Shown in pieces: positions 54,975 to 63,555 of a stretch of 64,000 nt of DNA (positions within the stretch are counted from its first letter, which is position 1; every line of letters begins with the position of its first letter). The DNA lies in assembly GCF_009668025.1 (NCBI RefSeq), contig NZ_WJXZ01000004.1, positions 124,001-188,000 of the forward strand, written 5' to 3'. The notes beneath the pieces are model-generated. The model was not told the DNA's origin. It worked only from the letters and a program-made list of their open reading frames with translations, and did not search any database. A program made the translations under genes and the position numbers. The stretch is from Larkinella terrae. GTDB taxonomy: Bacteria > Bacteroidota > Bacteroidia > Cytophagales > Spirosomataceae.

Positions 54975-57092
54975 ATGAAAAAGGAAAGTAAATTCAAACA
55001 AGCGGTGTTCGGGCAATTACGGAATCCGGTGCTGGTTAGATGGCTGTTTGGATTGAGTCTGGCTGCTTTGCTTCAGGGTGGAATGGCCCGGGCGCAGGGC
55101 GTTCCCCGGATTGGCAACCGGCTGGAATTTGCCGGTGTAACGATTCTTCTAACCCCCGCAACGCAGCACCTGGTGCAGCAGGAAGCCGAATTGCTGTATG
55201 TGAACCGGGCTTTGGTGACGTCCCGACTGGAACGAATGAATTTCTACTTTCCGATCATCAAACCGGTACTGGCGCAACATTCCTTATCCGACGATTTCCT
55301 GTTTCTGGCGCTTTTCGATCCGATTTCGGGTTCAGATGAGGCCACGACTGAATTCTGGGCGTTGAACAAAACCAGCCTGAACGAGCTCAAAACCGATGTT
55401 TTTGTGGACGAGCGTCGGCATCCCATTCGCTCGACGCTGGCCGTCGTTCTCCGCTTGAAACAACTTCATGACCGAAAGCCCAACTGGGTTTCGGTTGTCC
55501 ACCGGTACGATCGGTTGCTGCGGGCCGATACCACCCGTCTGTGGTCGCAGGAACCCGTCGATCCGAAAATCTACGCGCTGAACGACACGCGTGATCTTTT
55601 TTTGATCCGGTTGCTGGCTTCTAAAATTGTTCTGGAACGTTCGCTTTCGGTTTATCATCCTCAAAAACAGATGGTTCTGTTTCCGTATGAAGAATCAAGG
55701 GGGAAAAGCCTGCAACAGATAGCAACTCAGTGCCAAGTCAGTGAAACCGTTGTTGAGCAGTACAATACCTGGTTGAAAGTTCCCCGCGTTCCCGATTATG
55801 AAGATTATACGGTTTATGTGCCGACCACGCTGGAACACTACGCGGAATTGAAACACCAAACCAGTTTATCGGAAGAAAATCAGGCGGTTTTGCAGGATGC
55901 CGGTTTTCCGCTGTTGCAGAAAAGTACGGCCGAACCGGGCGATCGGGGCGGGGTATTTTATCAGATCAACGGCAAAAAAGGCATTCAGGCGCAGTTGTTC
56001 GATAGCCGGATCACGCTGGCTTATCAGGGCAAATTGAAAGTTGGTAAGTTTCAGAAATACAACGATTTGCGCAGCGATCGCCCGATTGTCGCGGGTGAAA
56101 TTTATTACCTGCAAAAGAAAAGCAAACGGGCTAATGTGCCGTTTCATATCGTCAGACGCGGCCAGTCGTTGTGGGCGATTGCGCAGCAGTACGGGATTCT
56201 GCTCGAAAAACTGATTGAATACAACGATGTAAACCCGGAACAGCAGCCCGCCGTGAGCCGGATTTTGTGGCTTCAGAAAAAACGACCGGCCAATATGCCG
56301 GTAGAGTATTACCGGGGGCCGGCAAAACCGGGTCCAGCCGATCCCACGACGAAATCAGATCCGGTCCTGGCGGCTTTCAAACCAGATTCTGCGGGAACAA
56401 AACCGCTTGATCCGAACTTGGGAAATCCGGCGGAACGAATCGTGGTCGAAAAAGCACCGGCTACGGTTCCGGCGCGAAGCACTTTGGCAGCTCTGGATAG
56501 CATGATTGCAATGCTGAACGAACCTCAAATGCCGCTTCTCCGATCCAGTGCCGCGAAAATGATTCAACCCGTGAGTCAGACTGAAAAGGTTGTTCCGGCA
56601 AAACCGGCCGAAGACGAACCGGACGAAGTGAGCGGCCCGCTGATTATGCACATTGCCGAAAAAACCGATACGTATGCGACAGTGGCCCGGAAATACAATG
56701 TGACGGTTCAGCAATTATATGTCTGGAATAATTTATCGGCCCAGAAACCGCTGCGGCCGGGTCAGGCATTGTTGGTTGACCAGTCAAAATCGCCAACCAA
56801 AAAGGGCCTGGTTCCGCCTGTCGCCAAGCCCAGTCTGGCAAAACCAGCCATAGCAAAACCGGTCACGACACCTGCTTCCAAACCCGTAGTTACTAATCCG
56901 GCGGTTGCTACACCAACTGCGCTACCAGCGGCCGGTTCGGGCGACGAGCTTATTCATGTTGTGCAAGCCGGTGAAAATATGTACCGGATTGGTCTGCGGT
57001 ACAAAGTAAAACCGGAGCAGGTTCGGCAATGGAATAATTTGCCGGATCTGACGGCGGTGGTTGGCGCCCGGCTGGTGATCCACAAAAAATAA
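54975..57092 (+). CDS. LysM protein with degenerate MltD-like transglycosylase domain
   Basis: 705 residues. Signal peptide (LFGLSLAALLQGGMARAQ), then residues about 75-215 follow the MltD lytic transglycosylase pattern: FYFPIIKPVLAQHSLSDDFLFLAL, FWALNKTSL, VFVDERRHPIRSTLAVVLRL. The catalytic glutamate motif (ALAES in MltD) reads ALFDP, so the Glu is lost. LysM repeats lie at about 393-437, 556-601 and 661-705, with a weaker one near 231-280, separated by Pro/Ala/Lys-rich linkers. The protein probably binds peptidoglycan without cutting it. Convergent with the thiolase gene. Confidence 0.8.
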   Translation: MKKESKFKQAVFGQLRNPVLVRWLFGLSLAALLQGGMARAQGVPRIGNRLEFAGVTILLTPATQHLVQQEAELLYVNRALVTSRLERMNFYFPIIKPVLAQHSLSDDFLFLALFDPISGSDEATTEFWALNKTSLNELKTDVFVDERRHPIRSTLAVVLRLKQLHDRKPNWVSVVHRYDRLLRADTTRLWSQEPVDPKIYALNDTRDLFLIRLLASKIVLERSLSVYHPQKQMVLFPYEESRGKSLQQIATQCQVSETVVEQYNTWLKVPRVPDYEDYTVYVPTTLEHYAELKHQTSLSEENQAVLQDAGFPLLQKSTAEPGDRGGVFYQINGKKGIQAQLFDSRITLAYQGKLKVGKFQKYNDLRSDRPIVAGEIYYLQKKSKRANVPFHIVRRGQSLWAIAQQYGILLEKLIEYNDVNPEQQPAVSRILWLQKKRPANMPVEYYRGPAKPGPADPTTKSDPVLAAFKPDSAGTKPLDPNLGNPAERIVVEKAPATVPARSTLAALDSMIAMLNEPQMPLLRSSAAKMIQPVSQTEKVVPAKPAEDEPDEVSGPLIMHIAEKTDTYATVARKYNVTVQQLYVWNNLSAQKPLRPGQALLVDQSKSPTKKGLVPPVAKPSLAKPAIAKPVTTPASKPVVTNPAVATPTALPAAGSGDELIHVVQAGENMYRIGLRYKVKPEQVRQWNNLPDLTAVVGARLVIHKK

Positions 57093-57113
57093 AGGGAACC
57101 CGTGGACTCCCTT
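57092..57113 (-). terminator. Terminator after thiolase
   Basis: AAGGGA (57092-57097) pairs with TCCCTT (57108-57113); on the minus strand the hairpin is followed by TATTTTTTG. It serves the thiolase gene and perhaps the convergent LysM gene. Confidence 0.65.
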
Positions 57114-57138
57114 CAGTAAAAGCATTTAATACTAGTAA

Positions 57139-58314
57139 TTAAAGCCGCTCGAAAATCCCGGCAACACCCTGGCCACCGCCAACGCAGGCCGAAACCATGC
57201 CGTATTTCTGATTCTGCCGTTCCATTTCGTTCAGCAGTTGCACCGATAACCGGGCGCCGGTTGAGCCGAGCGCATGACCGAGTGCGATTGCGCCACCGTT
57301 CGGATTGATCTTGCTGCGATCCAGCCCCAATTCCTGAATAACCGCCAGCGATTGGGCCGCAAATGCTTCATTCAGCTCGATCTGGTCGATATCGTCCTGT
57401 TTCAAACCGGCTTTCGTCAGGGCCAGCGGTATGGCATTGACCGGGCCGATGCCCATGATGCGCGGTTCAACTCCGGCAGCTGCGTACGACATCATTCGCG
57501 CTTTCGGTTTCAGGCCCAGTTCGTTGACGAGCTTTTCCGACATAACGATGACAAACGCGGCTCCGTCGGAGGTTTGCGACGAATTGCCCGCCGTCACCGA
57601 TCCACCCGCGGCAAAAACCGGCTTGAGTTTGTTCAGGGCTTCGAAACTGGTATCCGCGCGTGGGCCTTCGTCCTTGCCAACCGTCCACTCGCGGGTTTTC
57701 TTTTTGCCTGAATCGGCATCGAAATAGGTTTCTTTTACCGAAACCGGGACAATTTCGTTGTCGAACTTCCCGGCCGCCTGGGCTGCGAGCGCTTTCTGGT
57801 GCGATTCGTAGGCAAACTGATCCTGCGCTTCCCGGCTGATGTTGAACTGCTCGGCCACCTGCTCAGCGGTCAGGCCCATGCCGATGTAATAATCGGGGTG
57901 CTTCTGCGCGATTTCAAAGTTCAGGGCGGTTTTCCAGCCCATCACCGGCACCAGCGACATCGATTCCGTACCGCCCGCAATGATGCAGTCGGCCAGACCA
58001 GCGTGGATTTTGGCCGAGGCAATGGCGATGGCTTCGAGCCCCGAACCGCAATACCGGTTGATCGTCATCCCTGGCACGCTTTTAGGCAGCGACAGCAGGG
58101 CGATATAGCGGGCAATCTGCATGCCCTGTTCGGCTTCCGGTACGGCATTGCCGACAATGAGATCCTCGACACGGGTCGGGTCAAAGTTCGGCACCTGCGC
58201 CAGCAAATGTTTAATGACTTCAGCCGCCAGGTCGTCCGGTCGGGTGAGTCGCAATCCACCCCGGGGAGCTTTCCCGACGGCGGTTCTATATCCGGCTACG
58301 ATGTATGCGTCCAT
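57139..58314 (-). CDS. fadA: Acetyl-CoA acyltransferase (thiolase)
   Basis: 391 residues from ATG 58314 (MDAYIVAGYRTAVGKAPRGG). Catalytic residues: Cys in INRYCGSGLEAIAIAS, His in NGGAIALGHALGSTGAR and the second Cys in VSACVGGGQGVAGIFE. Cleaves 3-ketoacyl-CoA, the last step of beta-oxidation. The longer upstream frame is unconserved. On the same strand as fadB, but separated from it by the toxin-antitoxin pair. Confidence 0.94.
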   Translation of the reverse strand: MDAYIVAGYRTAVGKAPRGGLRLTRPDDLAAEVIKHLLAQVPNFDPTRVEDLIVGNAVPEAEQGMQIARYIALLSLPKSVPGMTINRYCGSGLEAIAIASAKIHAGLADCIIAGGTESMSLVPVMGWKTALNFEIAQKHPDYYIGMGLTAEQVAEQFNISREAQDQFAYESHQKALAAQAAGKFDNEIVPVSVKETYFDADSGKKKTREWTVGKDEGPRADTSFEALNKLKPVFAAGGSVTAGNSSQTSDGAAFVIVMSEKLVNELGLKPKARMMSYAAAGVEPRIMGIGPVNAIPLALTKAGLKQDDIDQIELNEAFAAQSLAVIQELGLDRSKINPNGGAIALGHALGSTGARLSVQLLNEMERQNQKYGMVSACVGGGQGVAGIFERL

Positions 58315-58348
58315 TTCGGTTTCAGGTTCTGTAGTTATGAATGAAATG

Positions 58349-58744
58349 TTACTCTTTATATAACTGAACAAAAGGATAGTTTAAAATCTTCCGGTCAGCT
58401 GTTAAAAGAGGTAAATTTTTAATCCTTGACGTCGCGACAATAAGTTGATCAGCAGGATCACTATGGAATTCACCGGGTAAATTACAGGCATCTGTAATAA
58501 TGGAACGTTCCAACGAAATAACTCCAATACCAGATCGATCAATAGAAACTGTAAACCAGTCTGAGACAGATTCTGATAAAGCTATTTTATTCTTTTCCAC
58601 TAGCTTGGCGAATTCCCAGCAAGAGATAACATTTATGAAAATATCCGAAGGCGATAAATTGTCTAAGTACTCTAGCGTTGTCGGTTTTAACCGCTCAGGA
58701 GTTTGAACCCACCAAATCCAGATATGAGTATCTAATAGAATCAT
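58349..58744 (-). CDS. PIN-domain toxin (VapC-like)
   Basis: 131 residues. PIN RNase motifs: LLDTHIWIWWV with the first acidic residue (Asp5), SCWEFAKLVEK (Glu44) and DPADQLIVATSRIKNLPLLTADRKI with the later acidic residues. Such toxins cut RNA. The start overlaps the antitoxin stop by ATGA, so the two are coupled. A+T-rich relative to the flanking fad genes. Confidence 0.9.
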   Translation of the reverse strand: MILLDTHIWIWWVQTPERLKPTTLEYLDNLSPSDIFINVISCWEFAKLVEKNKIALSESVSDWFTVSIDRSGIGVISLERSIITDACNLPGEFHSDPADQLIVATSRIKNLPLLTADRKILNYPFVQLYKE

Positions 58745-58965
58745 TGGGCAGCCTCCCAGTCAGATGTTTCAGTTGCGGATCCAAAAGGGTCATCATAACG
58801 GAGCGGTTTTCCCCGAAGTGGAAAGCGGTTTTGGTTAGCAGACGTATCTTCAAACTCGTCCTCTAAAATGATAACTTCTACTTTTTTCCCCTTTTTTAAG
58901 GGTAGATTACGCAAAAGCAGTTCATAGTTTTGAGTCAGTTCTGTTCGAATCCGTATGGCATTCAT
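58741..58965 (-). CDS. Antitoxin partner of the PIN toxin
   Basis: 74 residues upstream of and overlapping the PIN gene by 4 bp. N-terminal strand-rich part (MNAIRIRTELTQNYELLLRN, LPLKKGKKVEVIIL) resembles an AbrB/VapB-like DNA-binding dimer; the C-terminal part (FGSATETSDWEAAQ) is likely disordered and binds the toxin. Family assigned by context rather than clear similarity. Confidence 0.75.
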   Translation of the reverse strand: MNAIRIRTELTQNYELLLRNLPLKKGKKVEVIILEDEFEDTSANQNRFPLRGKPLRYDDPFGSATETSDWEAAQ

Positions 58966-59185
58966 AGTTCAAACATATTTTCTGGTTAAAATGCCTTTTG
59001 CCTAAGTTTGGGAGACTATTGATATCGAAACGGAAAGCAATGCTATTTAATTTCAAGAAATTTTGAAGACTTTCTTCTGCTGTTTCCCTCTAATAATCAA
59101 TGTAGTATCGCTCCGTTCATTCACGTGAAAAGCCGTGCGGTCGAATTTAGGTTTTATAGTTATGATCGCTTTTTTGGCCTATAGA
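58966..59185. other. Intergenic region between antitoxin and fadB
   Basis: A+T-rich, no gene or RNA recognised. It holds the antitoxin promoter, perhaps also the remaining 3' end of the fadB transcript. Confidence 0.3.
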
Positions 59186-61639
59186 CTAATTCCTCGGCGG
59201 TTTTCCCCCGTTCAATAACCCCTGAATCCGTTCCAGCGTTTTCTTCTCACCAGTCAAAGACAGAAAAGCTTCGCGTTCCAGATCGATCAGATAGTCTTCG
59301 CTGACGGTTTGCGGTGAACTCAAATCGCCCCCGCAAATGACGTATGCCAGCTTTTCGGCGATTTTCTGATCGTGGTCGGAAATATAGCGACCCATCCGCA
59401 TGGCCGTAATTCCGGCTTTGAACAGCGCAATACCGGTTTTGCCTTGTACCTTGATGTCTTTGCGCGGTTTGGGTTGCGTGTAGCCGTTTTCGGCCAGTTC
59501 GATGGCAACCTGCTTCGCTTCCGCAATCAGGCGGTTTCGGTTCAGCACAACCTGCGCCGATGGCAACAGGTAATTCATTTCGCGGGCTTCCTGCGCCGAG
59601 GTCGAAACCTTCGCCGTCGCAATGTTCATGAAAATGCTTTGCAGAATGTTCAGTTCGGGGTCGCCGGTTTGGTAGAGATCGCTGGCGCGCGCGGCCATTT
59701 CCTTGGTGCCGCCCCCCGCCGGAATCAGGCCGACGCCGACTTCCACCAGACCCATGTACAACTCGGAGTGCGCCACCACGCGGTCGACATGCAGATTCAA
59801 CTCGCAACCTCCGCCGAGTGCCAGCGAATGCGGAGCGCCCACCACCGGAATCGACGAATACCGCGCCCGCATCATCGTCTGCTGAAATTGGGCAATCATG
59901 AGGTTGATTTCATCGAACTCCTGCTCGATAGCGAACATGAACAGCGTCGCCAGGTTGGCCCCCGCCGTATACGCTTCCGACGATTCATTGCCGATCACCA
60001 AACCACGAAAATCCTTCTCCGCCAGACTGATGGCTTTGTGCATGCCTTCAATCACCTCGGCACCCATCGTGTTCATTTTGCTGCGGAATTCCAGATTTAG
60101 AATACCGTCGCCCAGATCATAAATGGCCGATCCGGCATTTTTCCAGACGATATTGTTGGACAAGCTTTCCAGCAGAATAAATTGCTCCGTTCCCGGAATA
60201 GCCTGATAACTCTTCGTCGGAATGTCGTAGTATTTTCGAACGCCACCCTCTATTTTGTAGAAACTTTCAAAACCGGCATCGAGCATGTCATACACCCACT
60301 GCGCCGGTTTGGGTCCCTGCGACTCGATCAGCTCGATTCCTTTGTGCACGCCGATGGCATCCCAGGTTTCGAAAAGCCCCAGTTGCCAGCCAAAACCGGC
60401 GGTGATGGCGGCATCGATGCGGTACAATTCATCCGCGATTTCGGGAATGCGGAGACTGGCGTACCGGAACAGATCGGCGAAGGTTTTGCGGTAAAATTCC
60501 CCGGCTTTGTCCTGACCAGCCAGCAAAACCGAAAACCGCTTTTTGAGGTCGCTGATGCTTTTGGTGCTTTCCAGCGTTGCGAACTTTACCTTCTCAGAAG
60601 GCTTATATTCGAACGTTTTCGGGTCGAGCGCCAGAATCACCGACTGACCTTTTTCGTCCTTGATCTTTTTGTAAAACCCCTGACCGGTTTTGTCGCCCAG
60701 CCACCGGTTTTCCATCAATTTCTGCATGACGGGCGGCAACTGGAACGTATCCTTCGATTCGTCGGTAGTCAGCACGTTCAGCAGATTATTGGCGACATTG
60801 GCGGTCGTATCCAGCCCGACGACATCCGACAGCCGAAAGGTCCCCGATTTCGGGCGGCCTACCACCGGCCCCGTCAGTTTGTCGACTTCCTCCACTGTCA
60901 AACCCATTTCTTCCGCCACGCGAATGGTTTGAATCATGGCGTATATTCCCAGTCGGTTGGCGATGAATGCGGGCGTGTCTTTGCACAAAACCGTCGTTTT
61001 CCCCAGATACAGATCGCCGTATTTCATCAGAAAATCGATGATCGTCGGGTCGGTCTCGGGTCCGGGAATGATTTCGAGCAGCCGCAGATAGCGGGGTGGA
61101 TTGAAAAAGTGAGTTCCGCAGAAATTCCGCCGGAAATCCTCACTCCGACCCTCGGTGAGCAGGTGCATCGGAATCCCGGACGTATTGGACGTAATCAGCG
61201 TTCCCGGTTTGCGGTATTGCTCGACGCGCTCGTACAGCGATTTTTTGATGTCGAGCCGCTCCACCACCACTTCGATCACCCAATCGTATTTACCGATGTC
61301 TTTCAGGTTATCGTCGAAATTGCCGAGTGTAATCCGCTGGGCAAATTTAGGGCTATAAAGTGCCGCCGGGCTGGCTTTCAGAAGGTTCTGAAACGCGTCG
61401 CCGACAATCCGGTTGCGAACGGCGGGTTTATCGAGCGTCAGACCTTTGGCTTCTTCGGCGGGTGTCAAGGTATTGGGAGCGATGTCGAGCAGCAATACTT
61501 CGACGCCAATGTTGGCGAAGTGGGCCGCAATGCGGGAGCCCATAATGCCGGAGCCCAAAACGGCCACCCGGCGAATGCTGCGGTTTTTCGCGGCCGGAAC
61601 CCGGCCTTCCGATTGTGGTTTAGAAAGGGTTGTTTGCAT
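59186..61639 (-). CDS. fadB: 3-hydroxyacyl-CoA dehydrogenase/enoyl-CoA hydratase fusion
   Basis: 817 residues; order dehydrogenase first, hydratase second, as in FadN. RRVAVLGSGIMGSRIAAHFA is the NAD loop near residue 24, SNTSGIPMHLL and FNPPRYLRLLEIIPG belong to the NAD domain, and KDTPAFIANRLG starts the helical 3HCDH part. The C-terminal crotonase part has SLALGGGCELNLH, with the catalytic Glu kept in GGGCEL. Hydrates enoyl-CoA and oxidises the product. It follows marR on the same strand through a perfect inverted repeat. Confidence 0.92.
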   Translation of the reverse strand: MQTTLSKPQSEGRVPAAKNRSIRRVAVLGSGIMGSRIAAHFANIGVEVLLLDIAPNTLTPAEEAKGLTLDKPAVRNRIVGDAFQNLLKASPAALYSPKFAQRITLGNFDDNLKDIGKYDWVIEVVVERLDIKKSLYERVEQYRKPGTLITSNTSGIPMHLLTEGRSEDFRRNFCGTHFFNPPRYLRLLEIIPGPETDPTIIDFLMKYGDLYLGKTTVLCKDTPAFIANRLGIYAMIQTIRVAEEMGLTVEEVDKLTGPVVGRPKSGTFRLSDVVGLDTTANVANNLLNVLTTDESKDTFQLPPVMQKLMENRWLGDKTGQGFYKKIKDEKGQSVILALDPKTFEYKPSEKVKFATLESTKSISDLKKRFSVLLAGQDKAGEFYRKTFADLFRYASLRIPEIADELYRIDAAITAGFGWQLGLFETWDAIGVHKGIELIESQGPKPAQWVYDMLDAGFESFYKIEGGVRKYYDIPTKSYQAIPGTEQFILLESLSNNIVWKNAGSAIYDLGDGILNLEFRSKMNTMGAEVIEGMHKAISLAEKDFRGLVIGNESSEAYTAGANLATLFMFAIEQEFDEINLMIAQFQQTMMRARYSSIPVVGAPHSLALGGGCELNLHVDRVVAHSELYMGLVEVGVGLIPAGGGTKEMAARASDLYQTGDPELNILQSIFMNIATAKVSTSAQEAREMNYLLPSAQVVLNRNRLIAEAKQVAIELAENGYTQPKPRKDIKVQGKTGIALFKAGITAMRMGRYISDHDQKIAEKLAYVICGGDLSSPQTVSEDYLIDLEREAFLSLTGEKKTLERIQGLLNGGKPPRN

Positions 61640-61662
61640 GGTATTGGGATTCTGAACCGTCC

Positions 61663-61758
61663 TGAACTCGGATTACGCAGATTAAAGGATTAACTATGAT
61701 TAGCTGCCGCAATTTTTCATATCCTGGTTAATCCTTTAATCTGCGTAATCCGAGTTCA
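61663..61758. repeat. 32-bp perfect inverted repeat between marR and fadB
   Basis: 61663-61694 and 61727-61758 are perfect inverted copies (TGAACTCGGATTACGCAG... and ...CTGCGTAATCCGAGTTCA), spacer 32 bp. The marR stop (61736) and its last codons lie in the right arm. It closely precedes the fadB start on the minus strand. Confidence 0.9.
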
Positions 61759-62248
61759 AGACGATTCCGTTCGCTTTCAATTTCGTATTTTCATCATCCA
61801 CCAGCCGGTTGATGTCCTTCATGACTTCGAAGAAAACCACCAGTTTGTCCAGCGGAATGTTTTCGCGAATGGCGTTATTGAACTGAATGACGCCTTCGCG
61901 GGCAATTTCGCGTTTTTCTTTTCCCAAATCCGTCAGCAGAATCCGGACAAACCGCTTGTCGTTTTCGTCGATAAGCCGCCGAATCCAGCCGCGTTCTTCG
62001 AGGTTTTTCAGCATCCGGACGAGGCTGCGCGGTTCCATGCCCAGCAGCGGGCCGATTTTGGTTGCGGGCGTTCCCTGTTCGATGTCGATGTTCAACAGCA
62101 CATAGCCGATCGACATCGTCATATCGTAACGGGCGGCATAGGCATTGTACATCCGCGAAATGGCGTGCCAACCCGTTTTGATGTGGTAATCGACGGTTTT
62201 TTCCTTTTTCATGTTCAGTCTCGATTGCGCTTGCTCTTTCTTGGCCAT
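61736..62248 (-). CDS. MarR-family transcriptional regulator
   Basis: 170 residues. Winged helix: ARYDMTMSIGYVLLNIDIEQ, then GTPATKIGPLLGMEPRSLVRMLKNL as the DNA-binding helices and LIDENDKRFVRILLTDLG as the wing. The N-terminus is Lys-rich. Probably senses fatty acyl-CoA or a related ligand and controls the beta-oxidation genes; it sits upstream of fadB and a palindrome lies in its own promoter. The C-terminal NSDYAD is encoded by the repeat. Confidence 0.88.
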   Translation of the reverse strand: MAKKEQAQSRLNMKKEKTVDYHIKTGWHAISRMYNAYAARYDMTMSIGYVLLNIDIEQGTPATKIGPLLGMEPRSLVRMLKNLEERGWIRRLIDENDKRFVRILLTDLGKEKREIAREGVIQFNNAIRENIPLDKLVVFFEVMKDINRLVDDENTKLKANGIVLNSDYAD

Positions 62249-62254
62249 GGATTG

Positions 62255-62291
62255 TAAAGCTACTATTTTTAGTAGGTATTATGCAAGCATA
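62255..62291 (-). promoter_or_regulatory. marR promoter with palindromic operator
   Basis: On the minus strand TAGCTTTA (62262-62255) resembles TAnnTTTG. TATGC-AA-GCATA (62280-62291) occupies the -33 region, the same arrangement as at the acyl-CoA dehydrogenase promoter. Autoregulation is likely. Confidence 0.65.
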
Positions 62292-62342
62292 CTATCGAAG
62301 AAATCGGACAAAACCGGAAAAGGATTTCGGAATGGAGAAATG

Positions 62343-63380
62343 TTACTTCAGGTTTTCGATCATAGCGATGGTCCCTTTGGCACCGACGGCCCAGCATTGC
62401 CCTCCCGCACACGCAATGGAATGAAAAGCTGAGTCATCGATTTTGGTCCAGGATTTTCCGAAATCGGTGGTGTAACAGGTACCGGACGGGCCAACGGCAA
62501 TGAGCCGGTTGCCCGACAAACGACCAACGGCTTCCTTCAATCCGGGCGGATCGGTTGGCGCTCCGGCGGTCCAGGTTTTGCCCCGATCAGAGGTGACGGC
62601 CACATTCTGCCAGACGGCTTTTTCATTTTTGTAATCTCCGCCAACGGCCATGCCGTTTTCGCCCTGCGTATCGAACCACAGGCCGAAAATTCCGGCGGTT
62701 GGCCCGGCCGGAATCGGCGTTTCGGTTACTTCCCAGGTCGAGGTTGGGGTCTGTGCCGAATACAGCCGCCCCTTACCCGCTCCGCCCGAGGCAATCCAGG
62801 CGCGCTGGTAATTGTAGGTTTTCCATTTGTAACCCCGCGTAATCAGGCTGGTTCCGCTGGCGGCAAAGGCGGCTTCGCCTTTTGGCAGAAGCGGTAATTT
62901 ATCGGCTGGAATCCGTTTCCAGTTTTTGCCGCCGTTGGTCGTCGTCAGCACAAACCAGGTTCCGTTGACGGGATCGCCGAAAACCATGCCTTCCCAGCGG
63001 CTCCAGAAATCCATCGAGTCGAAAAATACGCCGGCCTGACCGGTCTGGTAGATCAATTGCCAGGTTTTGCCGCCGTTGCTGGTTCGGTACATCCGGGCCT
63101 GACCTTGTTCGGCGGGTCCGGCAGCCATCAGAATTGCTTCTTTGGCACTGAATGCCTGAACGTCGCGAAAATCGCAGGTTTCGGCGCCCGGCACCGTTCC
63201 AGCCTGCCAGGTTTTGCCGCCATTGGTCGTCCGGACGAACGTTCCCTTGCTGCCGCCCACCCAGACTACCTTCTTGCTCACCGCGCTGACGGCTCGAAAA
63301 TTGGCGTCGGTCCCGCTGGTTTGGGGTTGCCATTGGGCAAATACGAGAGTGGGGAAGAGGACAAACAAAAGCAGTTTCAT
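62343..63380 (-). CDS. YCF48-like beta-propeller exported protein
   Basis: 345 residues from ATG 63380 with a signal peptide (LLLFVLFPTLVFAQ). Repeated VRTTNGGKTWQ, YRTSNGGKTWQLIYQT, LTTTNGGKNWKRIP and YTTDFGKSWTKI motifs mark BNR/YCF48-type beta-propeller blades. Functions vary, from photosystem assembly in cyanobacteria to carbohydrate or surface binding in Bacteroidota; none can be assigned here. Confidence 0.85.
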   Translation of the reverse strand: MKLLLFVLFPTLVFAQWQPQTSGTDANFRAVSAVSKKVVWVGGSKGTFVRTTNGGKTWQAGTVPGAETCDFRDVQAFSAKEAILMAAGPAEQGQARMYRTSNGGKTWQLIYQTGQAGVFFDSMDFWSRWEGMVFGDPVNGTWFVLTTTNGGKNWKRIPADKLPLLPKGEAAFAASGTSLITRGYKWKTYNYQRAWIASGGAGKGRLYSAQTPTSTWEVTETPIPAGPTAGIFGLWFDTQGENGMAVGGDYKNEKAVWQNVAVTSDRGKTWTAGAPTDPPGLKEAVGRLSGNRLIAVGPSGTCYTTDFGKSWTKIDDSAFHSIACAGGQCWAVGAKGTIAMIENLK

Positions 63381-63555
63381 ACGGCAAATGGGCGGTTTTA
63401 ACACGATTAAATGGCAATACAGTCTGGTTGTAATTTCCGGGGCCGGTTAGTCCGGTTATTTTTGTAAAAGGCTTTTCGTGAATGGTAAGTCAATTTGTTA
63501 CCGTTTCACGTATGTTTGTTTGAATTATTGATAACAGCAACTAATACACCTACTT

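Noticed and set aside
60182-61693. 503-codon plus-strand frame opposite fadB
   Set aside because: Antisense shadow of a well-supported gene with no recognisable domain.
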